64,000 nucleotides of DNA from Rhizobium jaguaris (GCF_003627755.1 NZ_CP032695.1:1488001-1552000), one strand, 5' to 3'; positions 19,200 through 28,002 are shown, counted from the stretch's first letter. Notes: generated by a model not told the origin, from the letters alone. Numbers and translations: made by a program.

Positions 19200-19925
19200 G
19201 TGTTCCTCCCACATTTGAACTTGTTTTGTTGTTCGCAATCACCCGGGCAATGCCCTCATAGTGGCGATCCAGGCGCCTGCGAGCCTCCTCCAGATCTTTT
19301 GCTTCCACTGCATCCACGATCGCGGCGTGATCGCGCCAGGTCGCCATCGGATCGAGGTTCTCCAGGTTTACGAAATCCGAAGCCTTGTAGAAGGCGAGCC
19401 AGAAGACATCGATCAGCCGCACGAGCGTTTCATTGTGCTGGCAGCGAAAGAGCAGCCGGTGAAAGAGCTGATCATCTTCGGCAAAGGTCTCCCCGCGCTC
19501 GGCATGGAGGCGCATCCTATCGACCGTGTTGCGGAGTTCTGTAATGTCCTCCGCGCCGATCATCTCGATCGTCTTACCGATCAATCCCACCTCAAGCGTG
19601 CGGCGGATTTCGATGACCTCCTCGATTTGCCGCAATGCGCCACCGAGCCCATAGGCGAGGTTGTCGAGCAGCGGCTCGAAGGAAAAAGCCTTCACGAAAA
19701 TGCCGACTCCACGCCGCGTCTCCAGCACGCCAAGCGATTCCAGTGCCTTTATCCCCTCACGCAGCGAATTCCGGCTGACGCCGAGCTGAGTCGCGAGCTC
19801 TCCTTCGGCCGGCAAAAGGGTACCGGGCGCTAAGCCGTTTCATCGATATAGGCGCGCAAACTCTCCTGCACGGAAACATGCAGCAGGGGTGCGCGGGTCA
19901 GGGGCTTCATCGATTTCAGGGCCAT
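19183..19925 (-). pseudogene. FadR-subfamily GntR regulator, frameshifted near its start
   Basis: From ATG 19925 the frame reads MALKSMKPLTRAPLLHV and on to SLRAYIDETA, then hits TAG at 19830-19832. The next frame continues at once with LAPGTLLPAEGELATQLGVSRN, the GntR winged helix, and an intact FadR-type (FCD) all-helical domain to 19183. Adding one G near 19833-19838 (ACGGC to ACGGGC) would give DETGLAPGTLLPAEGELA, the expected family pattern. The downstream frame has no other damage, so this is either a very recent mutation or a sequence error. A start inside the second frame would lose the first helix. It heads the transport operon and would be its regulator. Confidence 0.75.
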
Positions 19926-20116
19926 TTTCGCTTCTTCCGCGGATCGTCTCGATCAAGATGAGGTGTACATATCCACTTGTAGGATATCTGTCAAATAACG
20001 CATCGATGCAGCAGTTTCATCGGTGATGCAATTGCCCTTTCATCCTAATACCAGTATAGGTCCAGATGGATTTTCCGAAGAAATATGATGCGCCGAAGCT
20101 TGAGATGGGAGCACGC
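19926..20116. promoter_or_regulatory. Divergent promoter region between FadR-type and HutC-type regulator genes
   Basis: This spacer holds several symmetric elements. ATATCC (19969-19974) and GGATAT (19982-19987) form an inverted repeat with a 7-bp spacer, a candidate site for the FadR-type protein. ATACCAG at 20048-20054, in ATACCAGTATAGGTCCA, matches half sites found after the HutC-type gene at 20866-20897. The assignment of each site to a regulator is inference from position and symmetry. Confidence 0.4.
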
Positions 20117-20866
20117 ATGACGACGGATGGGTTGATCGAACTCGTCAGCAGGGAATTGGAGGCGGCGGCGCCGGGCCTGCCGCTCTACAAGCGGCTTAAG
20201 ACGGCGATCGAAACTGCGATCCTGTCGAACGCGTTGAAGGCTGGCGCGGTTCTGCCCGGGGAACGCGTTCTGGCCGATACGTTGTCGCTCTCTCGCGTGA
20301 CCGTGCGCAAGGCTCTGGGGTTACTTGAGGAGGAGGGCTTTCTCAATCGCCGCCATGGCTTCAAGACGGAAGTCGGATCACGCGTCGAAAAATCCTTATC
20401 GACCCTGACAAGTTTTTCCGAGGACATCATCGCGCGTGGGCTTGTTCCAGGATGTATCTGGCTTTCCAAGCAGATAAGCCGACCTTCTCCAACCGAGATG
20501 ATGGCTCTGGGCGTCGCCGGAAACAGCAATGTCGTGCGCATGAAGCGCATCCGAACTGCCGACGGCCTACCGATCGCAGTCGAGATTTCGGCCGTGCCGG
20601 TGCGCTTCCTGCCCTCGGCGGAAATGGTCAAGGACTCGCTCTACGAGGCCCTTGAGGCGCGAGGTTTTCTGCCGCAACGAGCCATCCAGAGAATGCGGTC
20701 GCGTGCGGCATCCGTTGAAGATGCGCAGCATCTTCATTGCGATCCAGGCGCGCCCCTTCTGATGACGGAACGCCGCTGCTTCCTCGCCGACGGTCAGATC
20801 GTGGAATATTGCGAAAGCCGTTACAAGGGCGATGTCTACGACTTCGTGTTCGAACTGCAGCGATGA
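20117..20866 (+). CDS. HutC-subfamily GntR regulator (UTRA domain)
   Basis: A 249-residue regulator from ATG 20117 (or 266 from ATG 20066). The N-terminal winged helix has LPLYKRLKTAIETAI, GAVLPGERVLADTL and LSRVTVRKALGLLEEEGFL. The UTRA effector domain follows from about residue 75, with VVRMKRIRTADGLPIAVE and the terminal FLADGQIVEYCESRYKGD. ATG 20117 has GGGAG upstream and is slightly preferred. It directly precedes a NanE-ROK fusion gene, so its effector is probably an amino-sugar phosphate, as in NagR/YvoA proteins. Confidence 0.86.
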   Translation: MTTDGLIELVSRELEAAAPGLPLYKRLKTAIETAILSNALKAGAVLPGERVLADTLSLSRVTVRKALGLLEEEGFLNRRHGFKTEVGSRVEKSLSTLTSFSEDIIARGLVPGCIWLSKQISRPSPTEMMALGVAGNSNVVRMKRIRTADGLPIAVEISAVPVRFLPSAEMVKDSLYEALEARGFLPQRAIQRMRSRAASVEDAQHLHCDPGAPLLMTERRCFLADGQIVEYCESRYKGDVYDFVFELQR

Positions 20867-20897
20867 TACCAGTTATAAACTGGTTGTAATCTGGTAT
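20866..20897 (+). promoter_or_regulatory. Candidate operator for the HutC-type regulator
   Basis: The 17-bp element ACCAGTTATAAACTGGT (20868-20884) has 6-bp symmetric arms, ACCAGT and ACTGGT. A further half site, CTGGTAT, lies at 20891-20897 and is the reverse complement of ATACCAG at 20866-20872. The element begins at the regulator stop codon and lies 30-60 bp before the nanE-like start. The same ATACCAG half site occurs before the regulator gene. Confidence 0.55.
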
Positions 20898-20925
20898 TTT
20901 CTAATTATCGTGACGCGGAAATGGA

Positions 20926-22452
20926 GTGTCACGATTGCAGCGCGACGACATCAAGAACAGCCTTATCGTTTCCTGCCAGCCGGTCCCCAATGGGCCGATG
21001 GATGCAGCGGAATTCGTTATTGGATTTGCCAGAGCCGCCGTTGACGCCGGAGCAAGGGCATTACGGATCGAATCAGTTGCCTATGTGCAAGCCGTTCGTC
21101 CGGTCGTGACCGTGCCGATTATCGGCATCGTCAAGCGTGATCTGGAAGAAAGTCCAGTGCGCATTACCCCGTTTGTGGCAGACGCCGAGGCTCTGGCGGA
21201 CGCGGGTGCCGACATCGTTGCATTCGATGCCACGGACCGGGTTCGTCCTGCCTCCATCGAGGCATTGGTGAAGGCGGTAAGGGCGAAGGGCAAACTGACC
21301 ATGGCCGATTGCTCGAGCCTCGATGACGCACGCCATGCATTAGCGGCGGGTGTCGATTTCGTCGGCACGACGCTTTCCGGCTATGTCGGCGGGGCCGAGC
21401 CCGTCGATCCTGATCTCAGTCTCATCGCCGAAATGCGGCTACTCACGCCCTATGTCATTGCCGAGGGCCGCATCCGCACGACGGAACAGGCCGCCGCAGC
21501 GGTAAAGGCCGGCGCCTCCGCTGTCGTCGTCGGCTCGGCGATTACCCGCACCGAACATGTGACCTCATGGTTTCATGAAGCGGTGGCAAAAGCCTATGAT
21601 GCAAGCAGCCCTGAAACTGTCCTTGCCATTGATATCGGCGGCACGAAAACCATGGCCGCGCTCGTCAGAGGCAGCGATGTTCTCGACGAGATAACCGTAG
21701 CGACCGCGCGGGAAGCCGGACCAGATGCGTGGCTTGCTGCGATAGCCGAGAAAGTTCGCATCTGGAAGGATCGCTATTCCCGCGTCGGCATCGCGGTGAC
21801 CGGCTTCGTTCAGGACGGCCGGTGGTCGGCGCTCAATCCAGAGACGCTCGGTATTCCCGACCAGTATCCGCTCGTCGAAAGGGCGCTGGCTGTCTTCGGC
21901 AAGCCGGCTTTTGCGGCCAATGACGCGCAAGCCGCTGCATGGGGCGAATACAAGTTCGGCTCCGGCGAGGGCGGCGACCTGGTGTTTCTCACCATCTCCA
22001 CCGGCATCGGCGGCGGGATCGTCATCAACGGTCGCCCGCTTGCCGGCCTTGCCGGTCATTTCGGCCTGATCCGCGGTCCGTCTCAGGGGCGATCCCCGTT
22101 GGAAGATCAGACATCGGGCCGGTGGATGGCCTCGGAAGCTCTGAAAGCCGGTCACAACGCAAGCGCCGCCGAGGTTTTCGACCGTGCGGAAAAAGGCGAG
22201 TCCTGGGCTAACGCGATCGTTTCGCAATCAGCATTCCGTGCGGCCACGCTCTGCCGAGATATTCAGATGATGCTCGATCCGGAGCGGATCGTCATCGGCG
22301 GCGGCATCGGGCTTGCCAAGGGCTATCTCGATCAGATGCGGGAGCAGCTTGCCGGCATCGATAGCCGCCTGAGGCCCGTTCTCGCCCCCGCAGAGCTCGG
22401 TAGCCATGCCGGCATCATCGGGATCGCGAGTCTTGCTGTGGAACGCGACTGA
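20926..22452 (+). CDS. Fused N-acetylmannosamine-6-phosphate 2-epimerase / ROK-family kinase (NanE-NanK-like)
   Basis: A 508-residue fusion. Residues 1-222 match NanE: IVSCQPVPNGPMDAAEF, GIVKRD (about 68-72), FDATDRVRP, and VVGSAITRTEHVT. Residues 230-508 are a ROK kinase with LAIDIGGTKT (about 233-242), ANDAQAAAWGE and STGIGGGIV. It would phosphorylate N-acetylmannosamine and epimerise the product to GlcNAc-6-P. Oddly, the ROK zinc site is gone: around 377-400 the usual GHxGH and CxCGxxGC are replaced by AGHFGL and a Cys-free stretch. Start GTG 20926 or TTG 20935 (GGAG at 20923-20926); the latter has better spacing. Confidence 0.83.
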   Translation: MSRLQRDDIKNSLIVSCQPVPNGPMDAAEFVIGFARAAVDAGARALRIESVAYVQAVRPVVTVPIIGIVKRDLEESPVRITPFVADAEALADAGADIVAFDATDRVRPASIEALVKAVRAKGKLTMADCSSLDDARHALAAGVDFVGTTLSGYVGGAEPVDPDLSLIAEMRLLTPYVIAEGRIRTTEQAAAAVKAGASAVVVGSAITRTEHVTSWFHEAVAKAYDASSPETVLAIDIGGTKTMAALVRGSDVLDEITVATAREAGPDAWLAAIAEKVRIWKDRYSRVGIAVTGFVQDGRWSALNPETLGIPDQYPLVERALAVFGKPAFAANDAQAAAWGEYKFGSGEGGDLVFLTISTGIGGGIVINGRPLAGLAGHFGLIRGPSQGRSPLEDQTSGRWMASEALKAGHNASAAEVFDRAEKGESWANAIVSQSAFRAATLCRDIQMMLDPERIVIGGGIGLAKGYLDQMREQLAGIDSRLRPVLAPAELGSHAGIIGIASLAVERD

Positions 22453-22505
22453 CCATTCCGGAAGGCATGCATTCAGACCCCAACAATAAGAGAGAGGGAA
22501 CTACG

Positions 22506-23837
22506 ATGAAATTGAGCAGGACGTTTCTCCCGGCCATTGCAGCGCTTCTTGCAAGCGTCGCCATGCCGGGCATCTCGAATGCGACGGTGACCGTTCTCGG
22601 CTGGCCGGGCGGTTCGGAGGAAACCGCGCTTCGTGCAACCGTGGAAGCCTATAATGCCAAACCCGGCATCGCCGATGCCGATAAGGTCGAGCTCCTGTTC
22701 TTCAACCGCGAAGGCTTCTACGACAAGCTCCAGGCCGACATGGCAGCAGGCTCGAATGCCTTCGACATCAACCTCGTTGCGACCTATTCGATCGGCCGTT
22801 ACGCGCCTTACATGGAACCCGTCGATCTCGGTAGCGACGCCGCCAAGACGTTCGGCGAATCCGTGCTGAAGACCATGCAGTTCGACGGCAAGCAATATGG
22901 TGTGCCGACCGATCTGTCGCTGCACTTCATGTACTACCGCAAGGATTTGATCGATGCCTTGATGAAGGACGATGCGGCCAAAGCGAAATATGCCGAAATT
23001 TCCAAGAAGTATCTCGACAAGGAATTGCAGCCGAAAGATCCGGATAGCTGGACATGGGACGATTGGGCGGCAACCGCGCTCTATTTCTCGAAGCAGGTGA
23101 ATTCGGGAAGTCCCGTGCGGTATGGCACGGTGCTGCAGATGAAGAACCTGCTCTTCAACATGATGGTGTTCCAGTCGCTGCCGCGCTCCTATGGTGCGGA
23201 CTGGACTGACAAGGACGGCAACGTCACCATAGATTCCGATGCCTATAAGACCGGACTGGAGCTCTATAAGAAGCTCTACGACGCGGGCGCTTCACCGAAG
23301 GATTCCCTGAGTTACGAATATCCGGAAACCAATGCGGCCTATAGCTCCGGCCAGACTGCTACCGCGCTTCAGTGGAACGCCGCTGCCGCGGACCTGACCA
23401 GCGCCGACAAGTCTCCGGCGGTTGCCGAGGTCACCGGGATCGTACCGCCGCCAGCCGGCCCGAACGGCCGTGCCGACCATATCCACGGTCTTGGCCTCGG
23501 CCTCAACAAGAACGCCAAGAACAAGGATGGCGCCGTCAAGTTCCTGAAGTGGCTGGCGACGGAAGATGCGGCCCTGCTTTACGCCCGCAGCGGTGGCTCC
23601 CCGGCGCTTGCGCCCGACGTGGTGGCGAAGGTTGCCAAGGAGCGGCCGGATCTCGTCAAGCTCGGTGAGTTTGCCAGCAAGTACGGCTACGTGATGAACG
23701 GCGCGACCTCTGCCAATGCGCTCTCCATCTACGAACTGCAGGCCAAGGAGTTTACCGGTTACTGGTCTGGCCAGCAAAGCCTTGACGACGCGCTTGCTCA
23801 CACCAGGGCTGGCATGCAGGATCTTCTGAAAAAGTAA
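22506..23837 (+). CDS. Sugar ABC transporter binding protein (SBP family 1, CUT1)
   Basis: A 443-residue periplasmic protein. The signal peptide is FLPAIAALLASVAMPGISNA (cleavage near residue 27). The mature chain has VTVLGWPGGSEETALRATVE, FYDKLQADMAAGSNAFDI and YGVPTDLSLHFMYYRKDL, as in UgpB/MalE-type proteins. Start ATG 22506 follows GAGAGGG; the frame from 22467 is longer but lacks the signal-peptide logic. Cotranscription with the NanE-ROK fusion suggests an amino sugar or an amino-sugar oligosaccharide as ligand. Confidence 0.88.
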   Translation: MKLSRTFLPAIAALLASVAMPGISNATVTVLGWPGGSEETALRATVEAYNAKPGIADADKVELLFFNREGFYDKLQADMAAGSNAFDINLVATYSIGRYAPYMEPVDLGSDAAKTFGESVLKTMQFDGKQYGVPTDLSLHFMYYRKDLIDALMKDDAAKAKYAEISKKYLDKELQPKDPDSWTWDDWAATALYFSKQVNSGSPVRYGTVLQMKNLLFNMMVFQSLPRSYGADWTDKDGNVTIDSDAYKTGLELYKKLYDAGASPKDSLSYEYPETNAAYSSGQTATALQWNAAAADLTSADKSPAVAEVTGIVPPPAGPNGRADHIHGLGLGLNKNAKNKDGAVKFLKWLATEDAALLYARSGGSPALAPDVVAKVAKERPDLVKLGEFASKYGYVMNGATSANALSIYELQAKEFTGYWSGQQSLDDALAHTRAGMQDLLKK

Positions 23838-23844
23838 TATCTGT

Positions 23845-23871
23845 CGGACGTCGTGATTTTCCCGGCGTCCG
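23845..23871 (+). promoter_or_regulatory. Intercistronic hairpin between binding protein and permease genes
   Basis: CGGACGTCG and CGGCGTCCG pair over 9 bp (one G-T wobble) around a 9-base loop, 8 bp after the binding protein stop. No T run follows. Likely a message-stability or partial termination element. Confidence 0.5.
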
Positions 23872-23890
23872 GCCCATCCGGCGGATCGAA

Positions 23891-24757
23891 ATGGCTATCG
23901 TAAAACGTGCCGAGGAAAGAGCCTATCTCACGCCGCTCGTGGGGTTCCTACTGCTGTTCCTCGGCTTTCCCGCAATTGTCAATCTCATCTATTCCGTATC
24001 GACCGTCAGCTTCCAGACGCTGCGAAGCCCGAGCCTCAGCGGATTCGGCAACTATCTGACCGTATTAGCCGATCATGGTTTTTGGCAGGCGATTTCCTTT
24101 TCCATGCGGTTCGGCATTTTGACGGCGCTCGTCGAATGCTTGCTCGGCCTTTTCCTGGCGATCTTTCTCGCCCCTCTTCTTTCCAAACGCGCGGCCCTGA
24201 TGGCGCCGTTGATGCTGCCTTTGATGGTGGCGCCCGCCATGATCGGCCTGATGTATCGCCTCGTGTTGCACGAGTTTGCCGGCCCGGTGCCCTATTATCT
24301 CTTTGAGTGGTTCGGCGACAGTCCGGCTTTTCTCGATATCAATCATGCCTTCTGGACGTTGACGGTCGTTGAAACGCTTCAGTGGACGCCCTTCGCCTTT
24401 CTGCTGTTCTACATGGCCTATGTCGCGGTGCCGCTCGATGTGCGCGAAGCGGCCTCGCTCGATGGTGCATCGGGGCTCAAGATACTTTGGTGGATCGAGC
24501 TGCCGTTGATGCTGCCGACGCTGGTGATCGCATTCTTTATCCGCTTCATCGACGGCTTTCGCGTATTCGACAACGTCTATGCGCTGACCGGCAGCGGGGC
24601 TGGCGGCTCGACGACGTCGCTGTCGATCTACATCTATCAGGCCTTCTTCAAAGAAGGCGCGATCGGCAAGGCGGTCGCGGCATCCGTCATCCTTTTCCTC
24701 GCATCGCTCGCCGTACTCTACGGCCTCAATTGGCTTGCCGGCCGCAGGAGACTATGA
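23891..24757 (+). CDS. Sugar ABC transporter permease (MalF/UgpA-like, CUT1)
   Basis: A 288-residue membrane protein with six predicted helices. The N-terminal helix is PLVGFLLLFLGFPAIVNLIY. The ATPase-contact EAA loop is VPLDVREAASLDGASGLKILWW (about residues 178-199), and the end holds GSTTSLSIYIYQAFF, typical of this subfamily. It is followed with no gap by the second permease gene. Confidence 0.9.
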   Translation: MAIVKRAEERAYLTPLVGFLLLFLGFPAIVNLIYSVSTVSFQTLRSPSLSGFGNYLTVLADHGFWQAISFSMRFGILTALVECLLGLFLAIFLAPLLSKRAALMAPLMLPLMVAPAMIGLMYRLVLHEFAGPVPYYLFEWFGDSPAFLDINHAFWTLTVVETLQWTPFAFLLFYMAYVAVPLDVREAASLDGASGLKILWWIELPLMLPTLVIAFFIRFIDGFRVFDNVYALTGSGAGGSTTSLSIYIYQAFFKEGAIGKAVAASVILFLASLAVLYGLNWLAGRRRL

Positions 24758-25582
24758 GTGTTCATGAACGCCCTGCGCTGGATAGTCTTCGCCGTTGCCG
24801 CCCTTGCGATGAACTTTCCGATCATCGTCACGCTCGTCACCTCTTTCAAGAGCGCGCGCGAACTCTCCGTCAATCCCGGCTTGTGGATCAACCAGCCGAC
24901 GCTCGAGAACTACCTGCGCGTTCTGACGCAGACGGATCGCTTCAACATCTATTCCTATCTCTGGAACAGCACCGTCGCTTCCTTCATCGGGACGGGGCTC
25001 GCGATTCTTCTGGCTTTTCCGGCGGCCTATGTAATTGCGCGAAGCGAAGCGGGCAAGCGCACCTTATTGCCGATCGTCGTGAACTTGCGCGCCGTCCCGC
25101 TGATCATCTTCGCGATCCCACTCTACATGATGTATCAATGGCTTGGACTGCTTGATACCCGGCTCGGTCTCGGCCTGATCCTCACCATCGTCAACACGCC
25201 GCTGGCGCTTGTCATTCTCGTCAACGCGATTTCCGACGTGCCGCTGGAACTGGATGAGGCTGCAAAGGTGGACGGAGCGAACTCCTGGCGCATCATGATC
25301 AGCATCATCCGGCCCGTCGTGCGTCCGGCGCTGGTGACGACCTTCATCTTCGGCTTCATCACTGCCTGGAACGAGTTCCTCTTCGGCCTGATGCTGACGA
25401 CCAACAAGGCGGTGCCAATGACCGTCGGTGCGTCGTTCTTCTTCGCGGCAAGCGGCGGCGGCGTTCAATGGGGCACGGCTTCCGCGGTGATGATGCTCGG
25501 CGCGCTGCCCCCGGTTTTTCTCGGTCTTTTGATGTATCGCCAGATTTCGGGCTCTATGGCAGCTGGGGCTGTAAAGGGATAG
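24758..25582 (+). CDS. Sugar ABC transporter permease (MalG/UgpE-like, CUT1)
   Basis: A 274-residue membrane protein with six predicted helices. The EAA loop is VPLELDEAAKVDGANSWRIM (about residues 163-182), followed by PVVRPALVTTFIFGFITAWNEF, the conserved MalG-type segment. GTG 24758 abuts the stop of the first permease; ATG 24764 is the alternative start. No ATP-binding protein gene follows; the LacI gene on the other strand comes next, so this importer must borrow an ATPase encoded elsewhere, as MsmK-type shared ATPases do in other bacteria. Confidence 0.88.
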   Translation: MFMNALRWIVFAVAALAMNFPIIVTLVTSFKSARELSVNPGLWINQPTLENYLRVLTQTDRFNIYSYLWNSTVASFIGTGLAILLAFPAAYVIARSEAGKRTLLPIVVNLRAVPLIIFAIPLYMMYQWLGLLDTRLGLGLILTIVNTPLALVILVNAISDVPLELDEAAKVDGANSWRIMISIIRPVVRPALVTTFIFGFITAWNEFLFGLMLTTNKAVPMTVGASFFFAASGGGVQWGTASAVMMLGALPPVFLGLLMYRQISGSMAAGAVKG

Positions 25583-25639
25583 AGACGACTTTCGGCTCAG
25601 CTCCACTACCGTGTGCGGCCCGTGGGGCATAGTGGCCCC

Positions 25640-26644
25640 TCAGGCGCTGGTACTCTCGCGGGGCAAAAGTGCAAATCCGAGATCTGTCTGCTCCGTCGCA
25701 GGCTTGGCACCCGCCTCCAGGGCGGAAAGGACCTTTTCCGCCGCAAGCTTTCCGGTTTCATAGCGTCGCGTTGCGATCGACGAAAGCGATGGCGAGACGC
25801 AGGCTGCGAATTCGAGATCGTGAAACCCGATGATCGATATGTCGTCTGGCATCCGCATGCCGCGCTTACGGCATTCCTGCATTGCGCCAAGAGCCAGATT
25901 GTCGTCGGTGCAGAATATGGCTTCGGGAATATTGCCGCTTTCATGCGCCGTGGCGAAGAGTTCCGATCCCAGCGCAACCGAACTATGCCGCGGCTTCTGG
26001 GCGATAATTTCCGAGCTTGGCACGTCTGCCTCCAGCATGGCCCTGTGATACCCGTCGAAGCGCGATTGCGCGCGATGATCGAGATTGCCTGTCAGAAAGG
26101 CAATTCGCCGAAAGCCGCGCTCGATGAGATGGCGTGTGGCCACATAGCCGGCATGTTCCTGCGACATTCCAATGTTGAGATTTATGGGGTCGTCGGAAAG
26201 CTCGAAGGTTTCGACGACCGGTAGGTTTGCCTGGCCGAGAAGCTGCCTGGAAAGTGCCGTATGGTGAATGCCGGCAATGATGATTGCTTCGACACTTTGT
26301 CCGAGCAGCGCTTTGATCGCGTTTTCTTCCTCGATCTCGGAATAGCGGCTGTTGACGACCAACACCTGGAAACCTGCGTCGATCAGAACCTCGTGTAGTG
26401 CAAAAAGATATTCAGCGAAGATGACATTATAGAGGGTTGGCACGATCACGCCGATCGTATGCGTACGCGACGAGGCAAGCCTGCTCGCCGCAACATTCGG
26501 CACATAGCCGAGTTCATTTACCGCCGCATGGACGCGCAGGCGCAACCCTTCCGACACTGCCCCGGGCTTCCTCAGAACGCGGGATACAGTGATGGGGCTG
26601 ACGCCAGCCAGATTTGCCACATCATCCAATGTTATTCGGCGCAT
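25640..26644 (-). CDS. LacI-family transcriptional regulator
   Basis: A 334-residue repressor. The N-terminal helix-turn-helix and hinge read ITLDDVANLAGVSPITVSRVLRKPGAVSE with the usual VNELGYVPNVAASRLAS hinge. The C-terminal periplasmic-binding-like domain has TIGVIVPTLYNVIFAEYL and IFCTDDNLALGAMQ. It is divergent from the CUT2 operon starting at 26863; two strong LacI-type operators lie between them (26707-26755). It therefore probably represses that operon and itself, with the transported sugar as inducer. Confidence 0.9.
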   Translation of the reverse strand: MRRITLDDVANLAGVSPITVSRVLRKPGAVSEGLRLRVHAAVNELGYVPNVAASRLASSRTHTIGVIVPTLYNVIFAEYLFALHEVLIDAGFQVLVVNSRYSEIEEENAIKALLGQSVEAIIIAGIHHTALSRQLLGQANLPVVETFELSDDPINLNIGMSQEHAGYVATRHLIERGFRRIAFLTGNLDHRAQSRFDGYHRAMLEADVPSSEIIAQKPRHSSVALGSELFATAHESGNIPEAIFCTDDNLALGAMQECRKRGMRMPDDISIIGFHDLEFAACVSPSLSSIATRRYETGKLAAEKVLSALEAGAKPATEQTDLGFALLPRESTSA

Positions 26645-26706
26645 AAGTATCGCTTCAGTCGTTGTTGCATTGCTTTGCCCGAGAACAAGAATATCTATAG
26701 ATACTC

Positions 26707-26755
26707 CATAGTTGACAGCGCTAGCAATTGTAATTTGACAGCGCTGTCAACTATG
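26707..26755. promoter_or_regulatory. Paired LacI-type operators within a long inverted repeat
   Basis: Two sites, TTGACAGCGCTAGCAA (26712-26727) and the perfect palindrome TTGACAGCGCTGTCAA (26735-26750), lie 23 bp apart centre to centre, each around the CG-centred GCGC typical of LacI sites. The outer halves also form 16-bp inverted arms, CATAGTTGACAGCGCT (26707-26722) and AGCGCTGTCAACTATG (26740-26755). They lie between the LacI gene and the CUT2 operon. Each TTGACA could also act as a -35 hexamer, so binding would block transcription directly. Confidence 0.75.
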
Positions 26756-26862
26756 TTACGCTCCGGGACGTTCGGAAAGGGTGGGATGGAGCCTCTCCGG
26801 ATTCAATCATGCCGATCAGATATAAAAGGGACGGGTTAATCCGCCCGAGGAGGAGGACTTCC

Positions 26863-28002
26863 ATGCTAAAAGCAATCAAAGCAAGATCCGCCCGGATCGC
26901 CGTGTTTTCCGTACCGTTTATTGCGCTGCTCTGTGGCGCGGCTTACGCGGCACCAAAAGTCGTGTCCGGCCCGGCGGGCGATCCGAAATGCATGACGCCG
27001 TGGGCAGCCGATACTCAGTTTCTTCAATATCCCCAAAAGAAGGGGCCTTATCGGATAGCGCTCGCCAACGGTTATATCGCCAATACCTGGCGCATCCAGA
27101 TGGTGCAGACGGCGAAGGCTTACGCCAAACAACCTGATGTTGCCGCCAAGCTGAAGGAGTTCAAGGTGGTATCTACGGGCGAAGATGTCCCTGCCCAGAT
27201 ATCGGCAATCAATAACTTCATCGATGCAGGCTATGATGCGATTGTCGTGGACGCGCAAAACCCGACCGCCTTCGGCCCGGTCATCAAACGCGCCAAGGAA
27301 GCCGGCGTCATCTTGGTCGCCTTTGACAATACGCTCGATACCAAAGACGCCATCAACGTCAACGTCGATCAAAAGGGTCTCGGCGTCATCTGGGCCGATT
27401 GGCTTGTGAAGCACATGCCCAATGGCGGCAAGGTTCTCGAGGTACGAGGGGTTGCCGGCACCTCTGTCGATACCGATCGGCACAATGGCATCAAGGAGAC
27501 GCTGGATGCGTCGGGCAAGAAATTCAATGTGACCGAAGTTGTTGGCAAGTGGGATGACGGCGTTGCACAGAAGGCGACTGCCGACGCAATCGCGACCAAT
27601 GGTCCCTTCGACGGTATCACGGCTCAAGGTGGCGATACCGGTGTCGTGCAGGCAATGATGGATGCCAAGCATCCCTTCGTGGTCTTCGGCGGCGAGACGG
27701 AAAACGGCTTCCGGAAACTTTGCGCCGCCCATGCGGCCGACGGGCTGAAATGTGCGTCTGCGGGAACCGGACCGGCTCAGGTTGCCGTTGCCATCAAGAC
27801 TGCGATTGCCGCTCTCGAAGGCCAGGTCATACCCCAGGCCGTGAAGCTGCCGACGGCTCTCGTCCAAGATCCGGATTTCAAGGAAGGCCAGGATTATTAT
27901 CCCAAGCAGTCCGACAACTTCTTTGTCGGCAATTCCTTCCCCACATGCGGCATCAATTTCACGGCTCAGGAGATCATGGGGCAGACAAAGGAAAATCAAT
28001 AA
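26863..28002 (+). CDS. Sugar ABC transporter periplasmic binding protein (CUT2)
   Basis: A 379-residue protein with signal peptide IAVFSVPFIALLCGAAYAAP (cleavage near residue 27). The mature chain has the sugar-binding fold: YRIALANGYIANTWRIQM, DAIVVDAQNPTAFGPVIKRA, VAFDNTLDT and GVAGTSVDTDRHNGIKET. Start ATG 26863 is set by GAGGAGGAGG at about 26848-26857. It is the first gene of the operon repressed by the divergent LacI protein and is followed by a hairpin (28024-28049). Ligand unknown. Confidence 0.88.
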   Translation: MLKAIKARSARIAVFSVPFIALLCGAAYAAPKVVSGPAGDPKCMTPWAADTQFLQYPQKKGPYRIALANGYIANTWRIQMVQTAKAYAKQPDVAAKLKEFKVVSTGEDVPAQISAINNFIDAGYDAIVVDAQNPTAFGPVIKRAKEAGVILVAFDNTLDTKDAINVNVDQKGLGVIWADWLVKHMPNGGKVLEVRGVAGTSVDTDRHNGIKETLDASGKKFNVTEVVGKWDDGVAQKATADAIATNGPFDGITAQGGDTGVVQAMMDAKHPFVVFGGETENGFRKLCAAHAADGLKCASAGTGPAQVAVAIKTAIAALEGQVIPQAVKLPTALVQDPDFKEGQDYYPKQSDNFFVGNSFPTCGINFTAQEIMGQTKENQ

